From: Roseibium aestuarii
GTDB lineage: Bacteria; Pseudomonadota; Alphaproteobacteria; Rhizobiales; Stappiaceae
Reading direction: 5' to 3'
Assembly (NCBI RefSeq): GCF_008477545.1
Contig: NZ_VORA01000001.1
Location: 1,240,001 to 1,304,000, forward strand
Length of the DNA: 64,000 bases
The translations under genes and the position numbers were made by a program. Shown here piece after piece: positions 45,721 through 55,934 of this stretch. The stretch's first letter is position 1. Each line of letters opens with the position of its first letter. A model generated the notes under the pieces. The model did not search any database and was not told the origin of the DNA. It was given only the letters and a program-made list of their open reading frames with translations.

Positions 45721-46212
45721 GAAGCCTCGTCTGCGGGTGATTTCGGCGCGGGGCCGGCAGGAAGTAGGGGAGCGGTGGGGGCTGCCCCTCGTAATCCTCC
45801 CATTGTTGCCCTTCCCTTGCGCAAAGACAATGCGGAACCGCAGGTCCCCCGACGGCAAACTGGCGCGGAAGCGGGGAAGGGCGGGCAGGGGTGCCCCGGC
45901 GGGCGGCTTGCTTGTCACCATCAATCTGCTCGGCTAGCCTTGCTCCTGCCGTCATCCTTCTGTTGAAAAGCGCCCTGAGAGACAAACGGAATTCGCCCTG
46001 CGTCGCGCGAATCGGATGGGAAGACGGCAAGGGTGCGCGCCTGCGGCACCAGCAGGCCGTGATCGGGCCCATGCCCGTCCCGGGCGCACGCAGGCGTGAC
46101 ACGGATCAACGAGAGGCCGTCGAACGGCCCGCCGACCGGATGTGCCGTGGTTTGGGCCAAGAGCCCTGCGCGGGGTTCGATCCTCCGGTCCAACAGGTGA
46201 GAAGCGAGATAC
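45721..46212. other. Divergent intergenic region upstream of the MBL-fold gene
   Basis: This gap of 492 bases lies between divergent genes. It contains no credible gene, though frames are open across it on both strands. The promoters of both neighbours must be here; no clear boxes or operators could be picked out. Confidence 0.35.
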
Positions 46213-47355
46213 ATGAGCAACCAGACAGCGACTGCCGGGGGCGCCCGCACCATCTTCTTCGAGGATCTGGGCCGGGATTGTTATGCCGCCCGGCTGACCG
46301 GTGCCGCCGTCAAGGACAAGTCCGGCTCCGATCTGGTGCCCGATGCCAACATTGGCGTCGTCGTCGGACGCAAGAGCGTTCTGGTGGTCGATGCAGGTGC
46401 CCATCCCTCCATCGCCACGGCGGTGGAAGAGGCTATTTCCGGTCGCTTCGGCAAGCCCGTGCGCTATGTAGCGCTGACCCATTTCCACGCGCGCCAGACC
46501 CTCGGCGTTACGGGTTTTGACGGCGCCGACATCGTCGTCTCCGACCTGACCCGCCGCATGCTGGCCGACCACGGGCCCGACAACCGGCTTCTGGCGCTCG
46601 CCCGTGATTCCTCCGGCCTTGCGGGTTCCGCCTCGCGCCGGGTGCGCTCCACCATCAATTTCGCCTCCTCCATGACCCTCGATCTGGGCGACCGCGAAGT
46701 GCGGCTCATGCATCTGGGGCGTGGCCACACCCTTGGCGACACGGTGGTCTGGGTGGAGGACGAGCGGGTCATGTTCACCGGCGGGCTGGTGGCGACCTCC
46801 ATCGCGCCCTATTGCGGTGACGGCCACATCGGCGACTGGCCGCGCGTGCTCACCCGCATGGCGGCCTTCCGCCCCAATGCGATCATGCCCTCGCGCGGCA
46901 CGTGCGCCATCGGCCCGAACGCCGTGGCCCGGGCCCTCGATCAGACCAGCCGCTATCTCTCGGTGCTGAAGACCGCGGGCTTTGAAGCGGTGGAATCCGG
47001 CGCGTCCCTCGCCGAGGTTCTGGCCGCGGTGGACGAGGCCATGCCGGCGGATCTGAAGAAGCTTGCCGCCCATGCGGCCATGCTGCGCTTCAACGTCGCG
47101 CGGACCTATGACGAGGCCAAGGGTGTGGACATGCCCCCGGTCTGGACCACGGAGCGGGAGGCCGCACTCGGCCGCGCGCTGGGGGCCGCCGACGCGCCTG
47201 CCGCCAAGCCTGCGAAGTCTGCGCAGAGTGACGAGATCGCGGACGATACTCCCGAAGAAGCCGCCGAGACGGAAGCCGCCGAAACCGAACCCGCCGAGAC
47301 TGACGCCATCGAGACCGATGCCGGAATGAAGGACGAGGGTGAAACCCGCGACTGA
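46213..47355 (+). CDS. Metallo-beta-lactamase-fold protein with degenerate metal site
   Basis: This 380-residue MBL-fold protein keeps the fold marks (NIGVVVGRKSVLVVDAG, GRGHTLGDTVVWVEDERVMF) but has lost most ligands of the second metal. The canonical HxHxDH is His90-Phe-His92-Ala-Arg94-Gln95, so Asp and His are gone. His172 remains. The bridging Asp before the hydrophobic strand is Gly190, and the last His (PGHG) is replaced in IMPSRGTCAIG. The C-terminal 50 residues are low-complexity, rich in Ala, Glu and Thr. It may bind one metal or none. The ATG at 46213 matches the fold start. The substrate is unknown. Confidence 0.8.
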   Translation: MSNQTATAGGARTIFFEDLGRDCYAARLTGAAVKDKSGSDLVPDANIGVVVGRKSVLVVDAGAHPSIATAVEEAISGRFGKPVRYVALTHFHARQTLGVTGFDGADIVVSDLTRRMLADHGPDNRLLALARDSSGLAGSASRRVRSTINFASSMTLDLGDREVRLMHLGRGHTLGDTVVWVEDERVMFTGGLVATSIAPYCGDGHIGDWPRVLTRMAAFRPNAIMPSRGTCAIGPNAVARALDQTSRYLSVLKTAGFEAVESGASLAEVLAAVDEAMPADLKKLAAHAAMLRFNVARTYDEAKGVDMPPVWTTEREAALGRALGAADAPAAKPAKSAQSDEIADDTPEEAAETEAAETEPAETDAIETDAGMKDEGETRD

Positions 47356-47494
47356 GGGCAGGGGCAACGTCTCCCACCAACGGCCTCTTCGTGAGGCCTG
47401 GACAAAAGGCACTGGCATCGCGCGATGTCAGTGCCTACATGCAACCCGAACGGCAGGGCGGGCGTTTGCCCGCAAGACCACACGCGAGGTTGCC

Positions 47495-48019
47495 ATGCGT
47501 CTTTCCCGGAAATCCCTTTTCACCAGCCTTGTCGCCCTTGGCCTGACCGCCGTGGCGGGGCTCGCCCAGGCGGCGGATGATCCCGATCTGATCTTCAAGA
47601 AGTCGACGGTCTGGAAATTCATGTCGCCGGACCACAAGCTGGCGACCTATGCCATCGATGATCCGATCGTCGAAGGCGTCTCCTGTCACTTCACCGTTCC
47701 GGAAAAGGGTGGCATCACCGGCTGGCTCGGCGTGGCGGAGGAAGTCTCCGACGTGTCGCTCGCCTGCCGTCAGGTGGGGCCGGTGTCCTTCAAGAAGAAG
47801 TTCGAGCAGGGCGAGGAAATGTACCGGGAGCGCCGGTCCCTCTTCTTCAAGAAGATGCAGATCGTGCGCGGCTGCGATGCCAAGCGCAACGTGCTCGTCT
47901 ATCTGAGCTATTCCGACAAGCTGATCGAGGGCAGCCCGAAGAACTCCACCTCGACGGTTGCCATCATGCCCTGGGGCGACCAGATGCCGCCCAATTGCGG
48001 CGACTATCTCGACGACTGA
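47495..48019 (+). CDS. creA: CreA-family periplasmic protein
   Basis: This 174-residue exported protein has a signal peptide (MRLSRKSLFTSLVALGLTAV, cleaved near AQAAD at 26). Its body matches the CreA family: DDPDLIFKKSTVWKFMSPDHKL, CHFTVPEKGGITGWLG, CRQVGPV, and the C-terminal STSTVAIMPWGDQ. Conserved Cys residues could form disulfides. The ATG at 47495 is the signal-peptide start. The gene stands 140 bases after the MBL-fold gene. The function of CreA is not established. Confidence 0.88.
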   Translation: MRLSRKSLFTSLVALGLTAVAGLAQAADDPDLIFKKSTVWKFMSPDHKLATYAIDDPIVEGVSCHFTVPEKGGITGWLGVAEEVSDVSLACRQVGPVSFKKKFEQGEEMYRERRSLFFKKMQIVRGCDAKRNVLVYLSYSDKLIEGSPKNSTSTVAIMPWGDQMPPNCGDYLDD

Positions 48020-48058
48020 TCATCAGCCCTCGCGGCAAGGTCACGCCCGCCCGGAGCG

Positions 48059-48244
48059 TCAGGCGGCCACCCGCAGGATGCTCTGGGCGATCTCGCAGAC
48101 GGGGGAATTCGTCACGCAGCGCTCGTAGGTCCGCAGGCCCATCACCGAGGTTGCCGGGCCGTCCATCTTCTGGGCCACCAGGATCAGGAACGGCATGGCG
48201 AGCAGGCTGGTCAGGATGGCAAGGGCGAAGAGACGGTTGAGCAT
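48059..48244 (-). CDS. Small hypothetical exported or membrane protein
   Basis: This 61-residue frame begins MLNRLFALAILTSLLAMPF, a basic start followed by a hydrophobic stretch of about 20 residues fit for a signal peptide or membrane anchor. A short tail follows with two Cys (ERCVTNSPVCEIAQ) spaced for a disulfide. A GAGG lies about eight bases upstream of its ATG, which supports translation. It converges on creA with a gap of 39 bases. I recognise no family. It could be spurious, but the ribosome-binding site and protein character favour a real small gene. Confidence 0.5.
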   Translation of the reverse strand: MLNRLFALAILTSLLAMPFLILVAQKMDGPATSVMGLRTYERCVTNSPVCEIAQSILRVAA

Positions 48245-48612
48245 GACGGACCTCGATACGCTGGAACAGGAGGGGCCACCGCGCCCCGAAACTGATCCCG
48301 TTCTAGCGGCTCGCCCTTGAACCGGGTCTGAGAGGCCCGTTCAGTCACCGTTCAGCTTCGTAAACGCCACGCCCGCGCCTTTTTTGTGTCGAGCGTACCG
48401 GGCGGGACGCGGGTCGGGCTTGACCGCACTCCGCAAAGGGCTCATTAAGAGCCCATGATGACGGCCACACGCACCATCATTGCGATCAAGATTATTTGCA
48501 GCTAGCGACATCGCTGGCTGTGGCCGTTCCCTCTTGGCAAAATGTCTCCTGAGATGGACCGCCCGGCCAGCCGGTGGTGAAGTGCTGCTGCGCGCCGGGA
48601 GAGACGAGCGAC
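48245..48612. other. Intergenic region upstream of cysS
   Basis: This gap of 368 bases, between a small minus-strand gene and cysS, holds the promoters of both. The 48350-48500 part includes TTTTTTGTG and an A+T-rich patch (AAGATTATTTGCAG). No gene or recognised leader (such as a T-box) was seen. Confidence 0.35.
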
Positions 48613-50058
48613 ATGACTGCCCCTCATGGCCACCATGTGCCGGGACCGCAGACCTCTGGAACCTTCAGAGGCCTTCGCCTGACCAACACGCTGACCCGTC
48701 AGAAGGAGGACTTCGTTCCGATTTTCGACGACAACGTGCGCATGTATGTCTGCGGCCCGACCGTCTATGACTTCGCCCATATCGGCAATGCCCGTCCGGT
48801 CATCGTCTTCGATGTGCTGGCGCGTCTGCTGCGCCATCTCTATGGCGCCGAGCATGTGACCTATGTGCGCAACATCACCGACGTGGACGACAAGATCAAC
48901 GCCCGCGCCCTGCGCGACTATCCCGATCTGCCGCTCAATGATGCCATTGCGAAGGTGACCGGCAAGACCGCCGACCAGTTCCATGCGGATGTGAAGGCGC
49001 TCGGGTGCCAGGCCCCCGATGTGGAGCCCCGCGCCACCGCCCATATCGAGGGCATGGTGGAGATGATTCAGGTTCTCATCGAAAAGGGCCATGCCTATGT
49101 TGCCGCGACGGCAGACGGCGGCGAGGTGCTCTTCGATACGGCCTCCATGCCCAACTATGGCGGGCTCTCGAAGCGCAATCTGGAAGACCAGAAGGCCGGC
49201 GCCCGCATCGCCGTGGATGCCCACAAGAAGAACCCGGGCGATTTCGTCCTGTGGAAGCTCTCCTCGCCGGAAGAGCCGGGCTGGGACAGCCCCTGGGGTC
49301 GTGGCCGTCCGGGCTGGCACATCGAATGCTCGGTCATGAGCGCCAAGCATCTGGGCGAGACCTTCGACATTCACGGCGGCGGGCTGGATCTCATCTTCCC
49401 CCACCACGAGAACGAGATCGCCCAGTCCTGCTGCGCCCATGGCACCTCGAAGATGGCAAATGTCTGGCTGCACAACGGGTTCGTGCAGGTGGAAGGGCGC
49501 AAGATGTCCAAGTCCGAGGGCAACTTCGTCACCATTCATGAGCTGCTGGCGACGGACAAGTTCGGCGGCCGCAGCTGGCCGGGAGAAGTCCTGCGCCTCG
49601 CCATGCTCATGACCCACTACCGCGAGCCCATCGACTTCTCGGTCAAGCGTCTGGACGAGGCCGAAGGCATCCTGAAGAAGTGGCCCGAGCTGGTTCCCAC
49701 AGATGCGGCCCCGGCGGATGCGGTTCTGGCCGCGCTGAACGACGACCTGAACACGGTGGCGGCCATTCAGGCCCTGCAGAAACTGGCAGCCGATGCGGCG
49801 AAGGGTCCCGCACAGCTCGCGGTCTATTCCGCCTCTGCCGCGCTCATGGGGCTCGCTCCGGTGAAGGTCGACATGACCGGTCTCGACACCGCCGCCATTG
49901 AAGCGAAGATCGCCTCCCGTCTCGCCTGCCTGGAGGCCAAGGACTGGGCGGGTGCCGATGCCATCCGCGATGACCTGGCGTCTCAGGGAATTGTCCTAAA
50001 GGATTCAAAGGACTCCACAACCGGCCAGCGAGTCACGACCTGGGACGTGAAGCGCTGA
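48613..50058 (+). CDS. cysS: Cysteine-tRNA ligase
   Basis: This 481-residue class I synthetase charges tRNA-Cys. The zinc ligands are Cys47 ([10 protein letters not shown]), Cys239 (WHIECS), and His/Glu in [11 protein letters not shown] (about 262-272). HIGN at 56-59 is the HIGH motif and KMSKS is at 297-301. The C-terminal helical anticodon domain ends in [13 protein letters not shown]. The ATG at 48613 is followed by about 20 extra residues before the core. Its stop overlaps the ATG that opens the next frame by one base. Confidence 0.95.
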   Translation: MTAPHGHHVPGPQTSGTFRGLRLTNTLTRQKEDFVPIFDDNVRMYVCGPTVYDFAHIGNARPVIVFDVLARLLRHLYGAEHVTYVRNITDVDDKINARALRDYPDLPLNDAIAKVTGKTADQFHADVKALGCQAPDVEPRATAHIEGMVEMIQVLIEKGHAYVAATADGGEVLFDTASMPNYGGLSKRNLEDQKAGARIAVDAHKKNPGDFVLWKLSSPEEPGWDSPWGRGRPGWHIECSVMSAKHLGETFDIHGGGLDLIFPHHENEIAQSCCAHGTSKMANVWLHNGFVQVEGRKMSKSEGNFVTIHELLATDKFGGRSWPGEVLRLAMLMTHYREPIDFSVKRLDEAEGILKKWPELVPTDAAPADAVLAALNDDLNTVAAIQALQKLAADAAKGPAQLAVYSASAALMGLAPVKVDMTGLDTAAIEAKIASRLACLEAKDWAGADAIRDDLASQGIVLKDSKDSTTGQRVTTWDVKR

Positions 50059-50080
50059 TGCTTGGTGGCGCGCGTCCTTC

Positions 50081-50128
50081 CCCCCTCTGTCGGGTTCCCC
50101 GACATCTCCCCCTCAAGGGGGGAGAGGG
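50081..50128. repeat. REP-like repeat, left arm of an inverted pair
   Basis: This C-rich unit contains GACATCTCCCCCTCAAGG and is matched in inverted orientation at 50221-50268 over about 45 bases, with differences mainly in the central loop. It begins 23 bases after cysS. Confidence 0.8.
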
Positions 50129-50220
50129 GAATGCGCTGCGTCGCCTCGCGCCTCTCGCGGGCATCATGCTCGAAGGAATGTCATCGGTTGTGACGGGCAA
50201 GACTGCTCGGCATACTCCGC

Positions 50221-50268
50221 TCTCCCCCCTTGAGGGGGAGATGTCTTCGCAGAAGACAGAGGGGGGAT
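50221..50268. repeat. REP-like repeat, right arm of an inverted pair
   Basis: This is the inverted partner of 50081-50128, ending directly before the DUF559 gene start. Together the arms make a BIME-like structure with a spacer of about 90 bases. Confidence 0.8.
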
Positions 50269-50273
50269 CTGCC

Positions 50274-50640
50274 GTGCCACATCATCCTTTCCCCGATGGA
50301 CAGCGCAGGAATGCCAGACGCCTGCGTTCCGGGATGACCGATGCAGAGCGTCTGCTGTGGTCGCGTCTCAGGGCCCATCGCCTCAACGGCCTTTCCTTCC
50401 GCCGCCAGCTTCCGCTCGCCGGGTTCATCGTGGATTTCGCCTGTGCGGAACACCGGCTGATCATCGAACTGGACGGATCCCAGCATGGCGACGCCCTGGG
50501 CCTGCAAGCAGATCAGGCACGGGATCAGCGCCTCGCGGCCATGGGCTGGCGCGTTTGCCGTTTCTGGAATGCCGAGGTTCTTGGCGAGATCGACACTGTC
50601 TGCCGCACCATCTTGTCGGCCTGTGGAAGGGAGAACCCGA

Positions 50641-50648
<8 letters not shown>
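50274..50648 (+). CDS. DUF559-domain (Vsr-like nuclease fold) protein
   Basis: This protein, about 124 residues, belongs to DUF559, which resembles the very-short-patch repair endonuclease fold. The pattern is RLRSGMTDAERLLWSRLR, FRRQLPLAGFIVDFAC, then LIIELDGSQH and the end RFWNAEVL. The acidic residues in FIVDFAC and IELDGSQH fit the nuclease active site. The GTG at 50274 is chosen because the frame upstream runs through a REP-like repeat and cannot be family sequence; an ATG at 50241 lies in that repeat. The 3' end overlaps the GFA gene by eight bases. No partner methylase is present. Confidence 0.78.
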
Positions 50649-52082
<1,434 letters not shown>

Positions 52083-52172
52083 ACGGCGCGGCACGACGCG
52101 ACACGACAATACGTGACGAGAGAGAAAGACCGCCAGAAGCGGCGGCATGAGGGACACGGGGACACGACGACC

Positions 52173-53780
52173 ATGACGAGTGACGCAGGCAAGGAACGGC
52201 TCTATCTGTTCGACACCACCCTTCGGGATGGGGCGCAGACCTCCGGCATCGACTTTTCCGTCAATGAGAAGATCGTGGTGGCCGAACTCCTCGACCGGCT
52301 CGGCGTCGACTATGTGGAAGGCGGCTATCCGGGCGCCAATCCGACCGACAGCGAGTTCTTTGAAGAAAAGCGCACCCGCTCGGCGAAATTCACCGCCTTC
52401 GGCATGACCAAGCGGGCAGGGCGGTCGGCCGCCAATGACCCCGGCCTGCAGCAGGTGCTCGCCGCCGACACGGATGCCTTCTGTTTTGTGGCCAAGGCCT
52501 GGGACTATCACGTGAAGGTGGCGCTCGGCTGCACCAACGAGGAAAACCTGGAAGGCATTGCCGAAACGGTGAAGGCAGCGGTCGCCATGGGCCGCGAGGC
52601 CATGATCGACTGCGAGCATTTCTTCGACGGCTACCGCGCCAATCCGGAGTATGCGCTGGCCTGTGCCCGCACCGCCTATGAGGCCGGTGCCCGCTGGATC
52701 GTGCTGTGCGACACCAATGGCGGCATGCTGCCCGATGACATCCGCCGCATCGTCGGCGAGGTGGTGAAGGTGGTGCCCGGCACCCATCTGGGCATCCACA
52801 CCCATGATGACACCGGCCATGCGGTGGCCAATTCGCTGGCCGCCGTGGATGCGGGGGTGCGTCAGATCCAGGGCACGCTGAACGGCATCGGCGAGCGCTG
52901 CGGCAATGCCAACATGATCACGCTGATCCCGACTCTGCTGCTGAAGGCCGCCTATGCCGACCGGTTCGAGATCGGCGTCAGCCGGCAGAAGCTGGCGGAG
53001 ATCACGTCGATCTCCCATGCCTTCGACGAGATCATCAACCGCTCGCCCGACCGTCATGCCCCTTACGTGGGCGAGACTGCCTTTGCCACCAAGGCGGGCA
53101 TCCATGCCTCGGCCATCCTGAAGGATCCCTCGACCTACGAGCACGTGACCCCGGAAAGCGTCGGCAACCGGCGCCGGGTTCTGGTCTCTGATCAGGCGGG
53201 CAAGAGCAATCTGATCGGCGAGCTGGAGCGCCTCGGCATCGAGGTCTCGAAGACCGACACCCGGCTCGACCGGCTGCTGGGGGAGGTCAAGCAGCGCGAG
53301 GCGGAGGGCTATGCCTATGAGGCGGCGGATGCCTCCTTCGAGCTGCTGGCCCGCCGGATCCTCGGCGAGGTGCCGAGCTTCTTCGAGGTGAAGAGCTTCC
53401 GCGTCATGGTGGAGCGCCGTTTCAACGCCATGGGCGAGCTGACCACCATGTCCGAAGCGGTGGTCAAGCTCGACATCGACGGCGAGAGCCGCATGTCGGT
53501 GGCGGAAGGCAACGGCCCGGTCAACGCGCTGGACAAGGCCATGCGCAAGGATCTCGGCAAGTATCAGGCCGCCATTGAAGGGCTGGAGCTGGTGGACTAC
53601 AAGGTGAGGATCCTGAATGGCGGCACCGAGGCCGTCACCCGGGTTCTGATCGAAAGTCACGACAAGTCCACCCACCGCCGCTGGTTCACCATCGGCGTCT
53701 CCTCGAACATCGTCGATGCCTCCTTCCAGGCCCTGGTGGACAGCATCAACTATGCGCTGATGAAGGCCCCGCGCACCTGA
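52173..53780 (+). CDS. cimA: (R)-citramalate synthase
   Basis: This 535-residue enzyme of the LeuA/HMGL family condenses pyruvate with acetyl-CoA to citramalate, opening a threonine-independent route to isoleucine. LFDTTLRDGAQTSGIDFS carries the catalytic Arg and Asp, CDTNGGMLPDD follows, and HTHDDTGHAVANS holds the metal His pair. The C-terminal LeuA-type regulatory domain (about 405-520) ends in SFQALVDSINYAL, so isoleucine feedback is likely. The length and the GIDFS signature match the CimA branch (TIGR00977 type), not LeuA. The ATG at 52173 starts the conserved sequence. It stands between pip and rarD. Confidence 0.92.
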   Translation: MTSDAGKERLYLFDTTLRDGAQTSGIDFSVNEKIVVAELLDRLGVDYVEGGYPGANPTDSEFFEEKRTRSAKFTAFGMTKRAGRSAANDPGLQQVLAADTDAFCFVAKAWDYHVKVALGCTNEENLEGIAETVKAAVAMGREAMIDCEHFFDGYRANPEYALACARTAYEAGARWIVLCDTNGGMLPDDIRRIVGEVVKVVPGTHLGIHTHDDTGHAVANSLAAVDAGVRQIQGTLNGIGERCGNANMITLIPTLLLKAAYADRFEIGVSRQKLAEITSISHAFDEIINRSPDRHAPYVGETAFATKAGIHASAILKDPSTYEHVTPESVGNRRRVLVSDQAGKSNLIGELERLGIEVSKTDTRLDRLLGEVKQREAEGYAYEAADASFELLARRILGEVPSFFEVKSFRVMVERRFNAMGELTTMSEAVVKLDIDGESRMSVAEGNGPVNALDKAMRKDLGKYQAAIEGLELVDYKVRILNGGTEAVTRVLIESHDKSTHRRWFTIGVSSNIVDASFQALVDSINYALMKAPRT

Positions 53781-53835
53781 CCGGGTGCGGGCGGGTCCCC
53801 GTCAGCCGCTTCCCATTTTGAAGGTTCGCGCCCGA

Positions 53836-54780
53836 ATGACAGCCCAGTCCAACCAGCCGGTACCCACCACGGGCGAGGCCGCCGAGGCCCGCACCGGGTT
53901 CATCTGCGCCCTCAGTGCCTATCTGATGTGGGGCGTGCTTCCGGCCTTCTTCAAGCTGTTCGAGGGCGTGCGCGCCGACTTCGTGGTCGCCCACCGCATC
54001 GTCTGGTCGGTCATCTTCGTGACCCTGTTCCTCGTCATCTTCCGCCGCTTCGGCGAGGTGACGGAAATCCTCCGCCAGCCCAGGCTGGTCCGCAATCTCT
54101 GCATCTCCACCGTGCTGATCGTCGCCAACTGGCTGGTCTTCGTCTGGGCGGTGGAGCAGAAGATGGTGCTCGACGTCTCGCTCGGATATTTCATCAATCC
54201 GCTGGTCAGCGTGGCGCTGGCGCTGGTCGTTCTGCGCGAGCGTCTCTCCCGCCTGCAGGGGGTCGCGGTGGCGCTCGCCACCGGGGGCGTGCTCATGCAG
54301 GCGCTGCTCGTCGGCGGACTGCCCTGGGTCTCCCTGTTCCTCGCCGCGACCTTCGCCGGCTATGGCTATGTGCGTAAGATCACGCCGGTGCGGGCAACGC
54401 CGGGTCTGCTGATCGAGACCCTGCTGCTTCTGCCCTTCGTGCTGGGCTATCTCGCCCTCAACTGGTCCTGGGGTGCGGACATCATGCCGACGGGGAACCC
54501 GGTGGTGGTGACGGCCCTGATCTCGTCCGGGGCGCTGACCGCCGTGCCGCTGATCCTCTTCTCTGCGGGCGCCCGCCGCCTGCCGCTGGTCATGATCGGT
54601 CTGCTCCAGTACATCGCCCCCTCCATGCATTTCCTGCAGGCGGTCTTCGTCTGGGGCGAGCCGCTGCACATGGGCACGCTCACCACCTTCGCGATTATCT
54701 GGGTGGCGCTCGCCATCTTCAGCTACGACTCCATTGCCCGCTGGCACCGCCAGCGCCACACCCCGACGCCGACGGTCTGA
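53836..54780 (+). CDS. rarD: RarD-like EamA-family transporter
   Basis: This 314-residue membrane protein has ten predicted helices and matches RarD of the drug/metabolite transporter superfamily. Evidence is GFICALSAYLMWGVLPAFFK, the first helix with the Trp-Gly signature, HRIVWS, LGYFINPLVSVALALVVL around helix 4-5, and GLLQYIAPSMHFLQAVF near the end, which is highly typical. The ATG begins 55 bases after cimA, so they may share a message. Transported substrate is unknown. A perfect dyad and a bidirectional terminator follow. Confidence 0.9.
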   Translation: MTAQSNQPVPTTGEAAEARTGFICALSAYLMWGVLPAFFKLFEGVRADFVVAHRIVWSVIFVTLFLVIFRRFGEVTEILRQPRLVRNLCISTVLIVANWLVFVWAVEQKMVLDVSLGYFINPLVSVALALVVLRERLSRLQGVAVALATGGVLMQALLVGGLPWVSLFLAATFAGYGYVRKITPVRATPGLLIETLLLLPFVLGYLALNWSWGADIMPTGNPVVVTALISSGALTAVPLILFSAGARRLPLVMIGLLQYIAPSMHFLQAVFVWGEPLHMGTLTTFAIIWVALAIFSYDSIARWHRQRHTPTPTV

Positions 54781-54824
54781 TCCGGGACAACCCTCCGGCC
54801 ACGGCCGAAGCGCCGGCTCTCACT

Positions 54825-54867
54825 CTCCACCGTCATTCTCGGCACAAGGCCGAGAATGACGGTGGAG
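54825..54867. repeat. Perfect 19-base inverted repeat
   Basis: A perfect 19-pair dyad, CTCCACCGTCATTCTCGGC with its complement, encloses ACAAG. It has no T-run. The CGTCAT and CGGC parts resemble the REP-like units at 62.2-62.9 kb. Confidence 0.8.
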
Positions 54868-54902
54868 GTGTTTCGCCCCAGCAACCACGACAGCACGAAC
54901 GA

Positions 54903-54936
54903 AAAAGGCCTCCTCTGGCGACAGAGGAGGCCTTTT
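54903..54936. terminator. Bidirectional terminator between rarD and the LOG gene
   Basis: AAAAGGCCTCCTCTG pairs with CAGAGGAGGCCTTTT (15 pairs) around GCGA, between two convergent genes. Confidence 0.93.
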
Positions 54937-54995
54937 GCATTTTCAGGCATGGAAGAGCAGGGAACGCCCATCCCCAGAAGGCGCCGTTGGGCGCC

Positions 54996-55598
54996 TCAGA
55001 GCTGGTCGAGGCTCAGGCCCGTGCTGCGCGGATCATCGCCCGCATCCTGGCAGGCGCCGGTCAGCAGCGGGATCACGTCGTCGATTCGCTTTGCCACCAC
55101 ATAGGGCACTTCCGTGCTCTCGCGGATGAAGCCCTGGGCGCGCATGTGGTCGAGCAGGTCGAGGAGCGGGGACCAGAAGCCGTTGACGTCGGCCAGGCAC
55201 ACCGGCTTGGCGTGGCGGCCAAGCTGGGCCCAGGTCATCATCTCGACCACTTCCTCCAGGGTGCCGATGCCGCCGGGCAGGGCGACGAAGGCATCCGACT
55301 TCTCGAACATCAGGTGCTTGCGCTCATGCATGGTCTGGGTGACCACCAGCTCGTCCAGACTGTCGAGCATTTCCTCGCGGCGTTCGAGGAAAGTCGGAAT
55401 GATTCCAGTGACCTTGCCGCCCTCGGCGAGGGCTGCGCGGGCCACCGTGCCCATCAGGCCGACATTGCCGCCGCCATAGACGAGGCGCAATCCGGCGCCG
55501 GCAATGACCTGTCCGAGCCGGGTTGCTGCCGCTTCATAGGCCGGATCGGTGCCGAAACTGGAGCCGCAATACACGCAGATGCTTTGAAGATGTGTCAT
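54996..55598 (-). CDS. LOG-family protein (cytokinin phosphoribohydrolase-like)
   Basis: This 200-residue protein has SICVYCGSS (6-14), YGGGNVGLMG (41-50), MHERKHLMFEKSDAF (90-104) and LPGGIGTLEEV (107-117). The last two hold the Arg and Glu catalytic residues of LOG, which cleaves nucleoside 5'-monophosphates to base and ribose phosphate. Length is typical of the TIGR00730 family. The ATG at 55598 is chosen at the start of the conserved core. In bacteria the true substrate is usually unproven. Confidence 0.88.
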   Translation of the reverse strand: MTHLQSICVYCGSSFGTDPAYEAAATRLGQVIAGAGLRLVYGGGNVGLMGTVARAALAEGGKVTGIIPTFLERREEMLDSLDELVVTQTMHERKHLMFEKSDAFVALPGGIGTLEEVVEMMTWAQLGRHAKPVCLADVNGFWSPLLDLLDHMRAQGFIRESTEVPYVVAKRIDDVIPLLTGACQDAGDDPRSTGLSLDQL

Positions 55599-55934
55599 AC
55601 TGATGATGTCGCATTCCCGGAGTGAAGAGGTCAAGCATTCGCGGCTTATAGGGGCGAAGAAATTTACCCTTGTCAAAGAGCACCGGGCGGTTTTCTTGCT
55701 GACCTGTAAAAATGTGTATATCCATGCTGTTAGGGGTGACAGGTTGCAGCGCACCCTGAATGCGTGTGCGCTGCGCCTTGCCCGAAGACTGGGGCCAGGA
55801 CAGGCACCGGGACCGCAAGGCGGACCGGAGCCTCCTGCAAGGGGACAAGGGGCGACCGGAGGGAACCCGCAGGCGCGGTCCACCAGAAAGCTGGGGAGTG
55901 CGTTGGAGGTGGGAAACCGGTCATTCCGATGGGA
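55599..55934. other. Divergent intergenic region between LOG and LysM genes
   Basis: This gap of 336 bases carries the promoters of both genes. Around 55660-55720 are TTGTCAAAGAG and TGTAAAAATG, spaced too far apart for a simple promoter. Open frames continue through it without coding features. No gene was seen. Confidence 0.35.
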
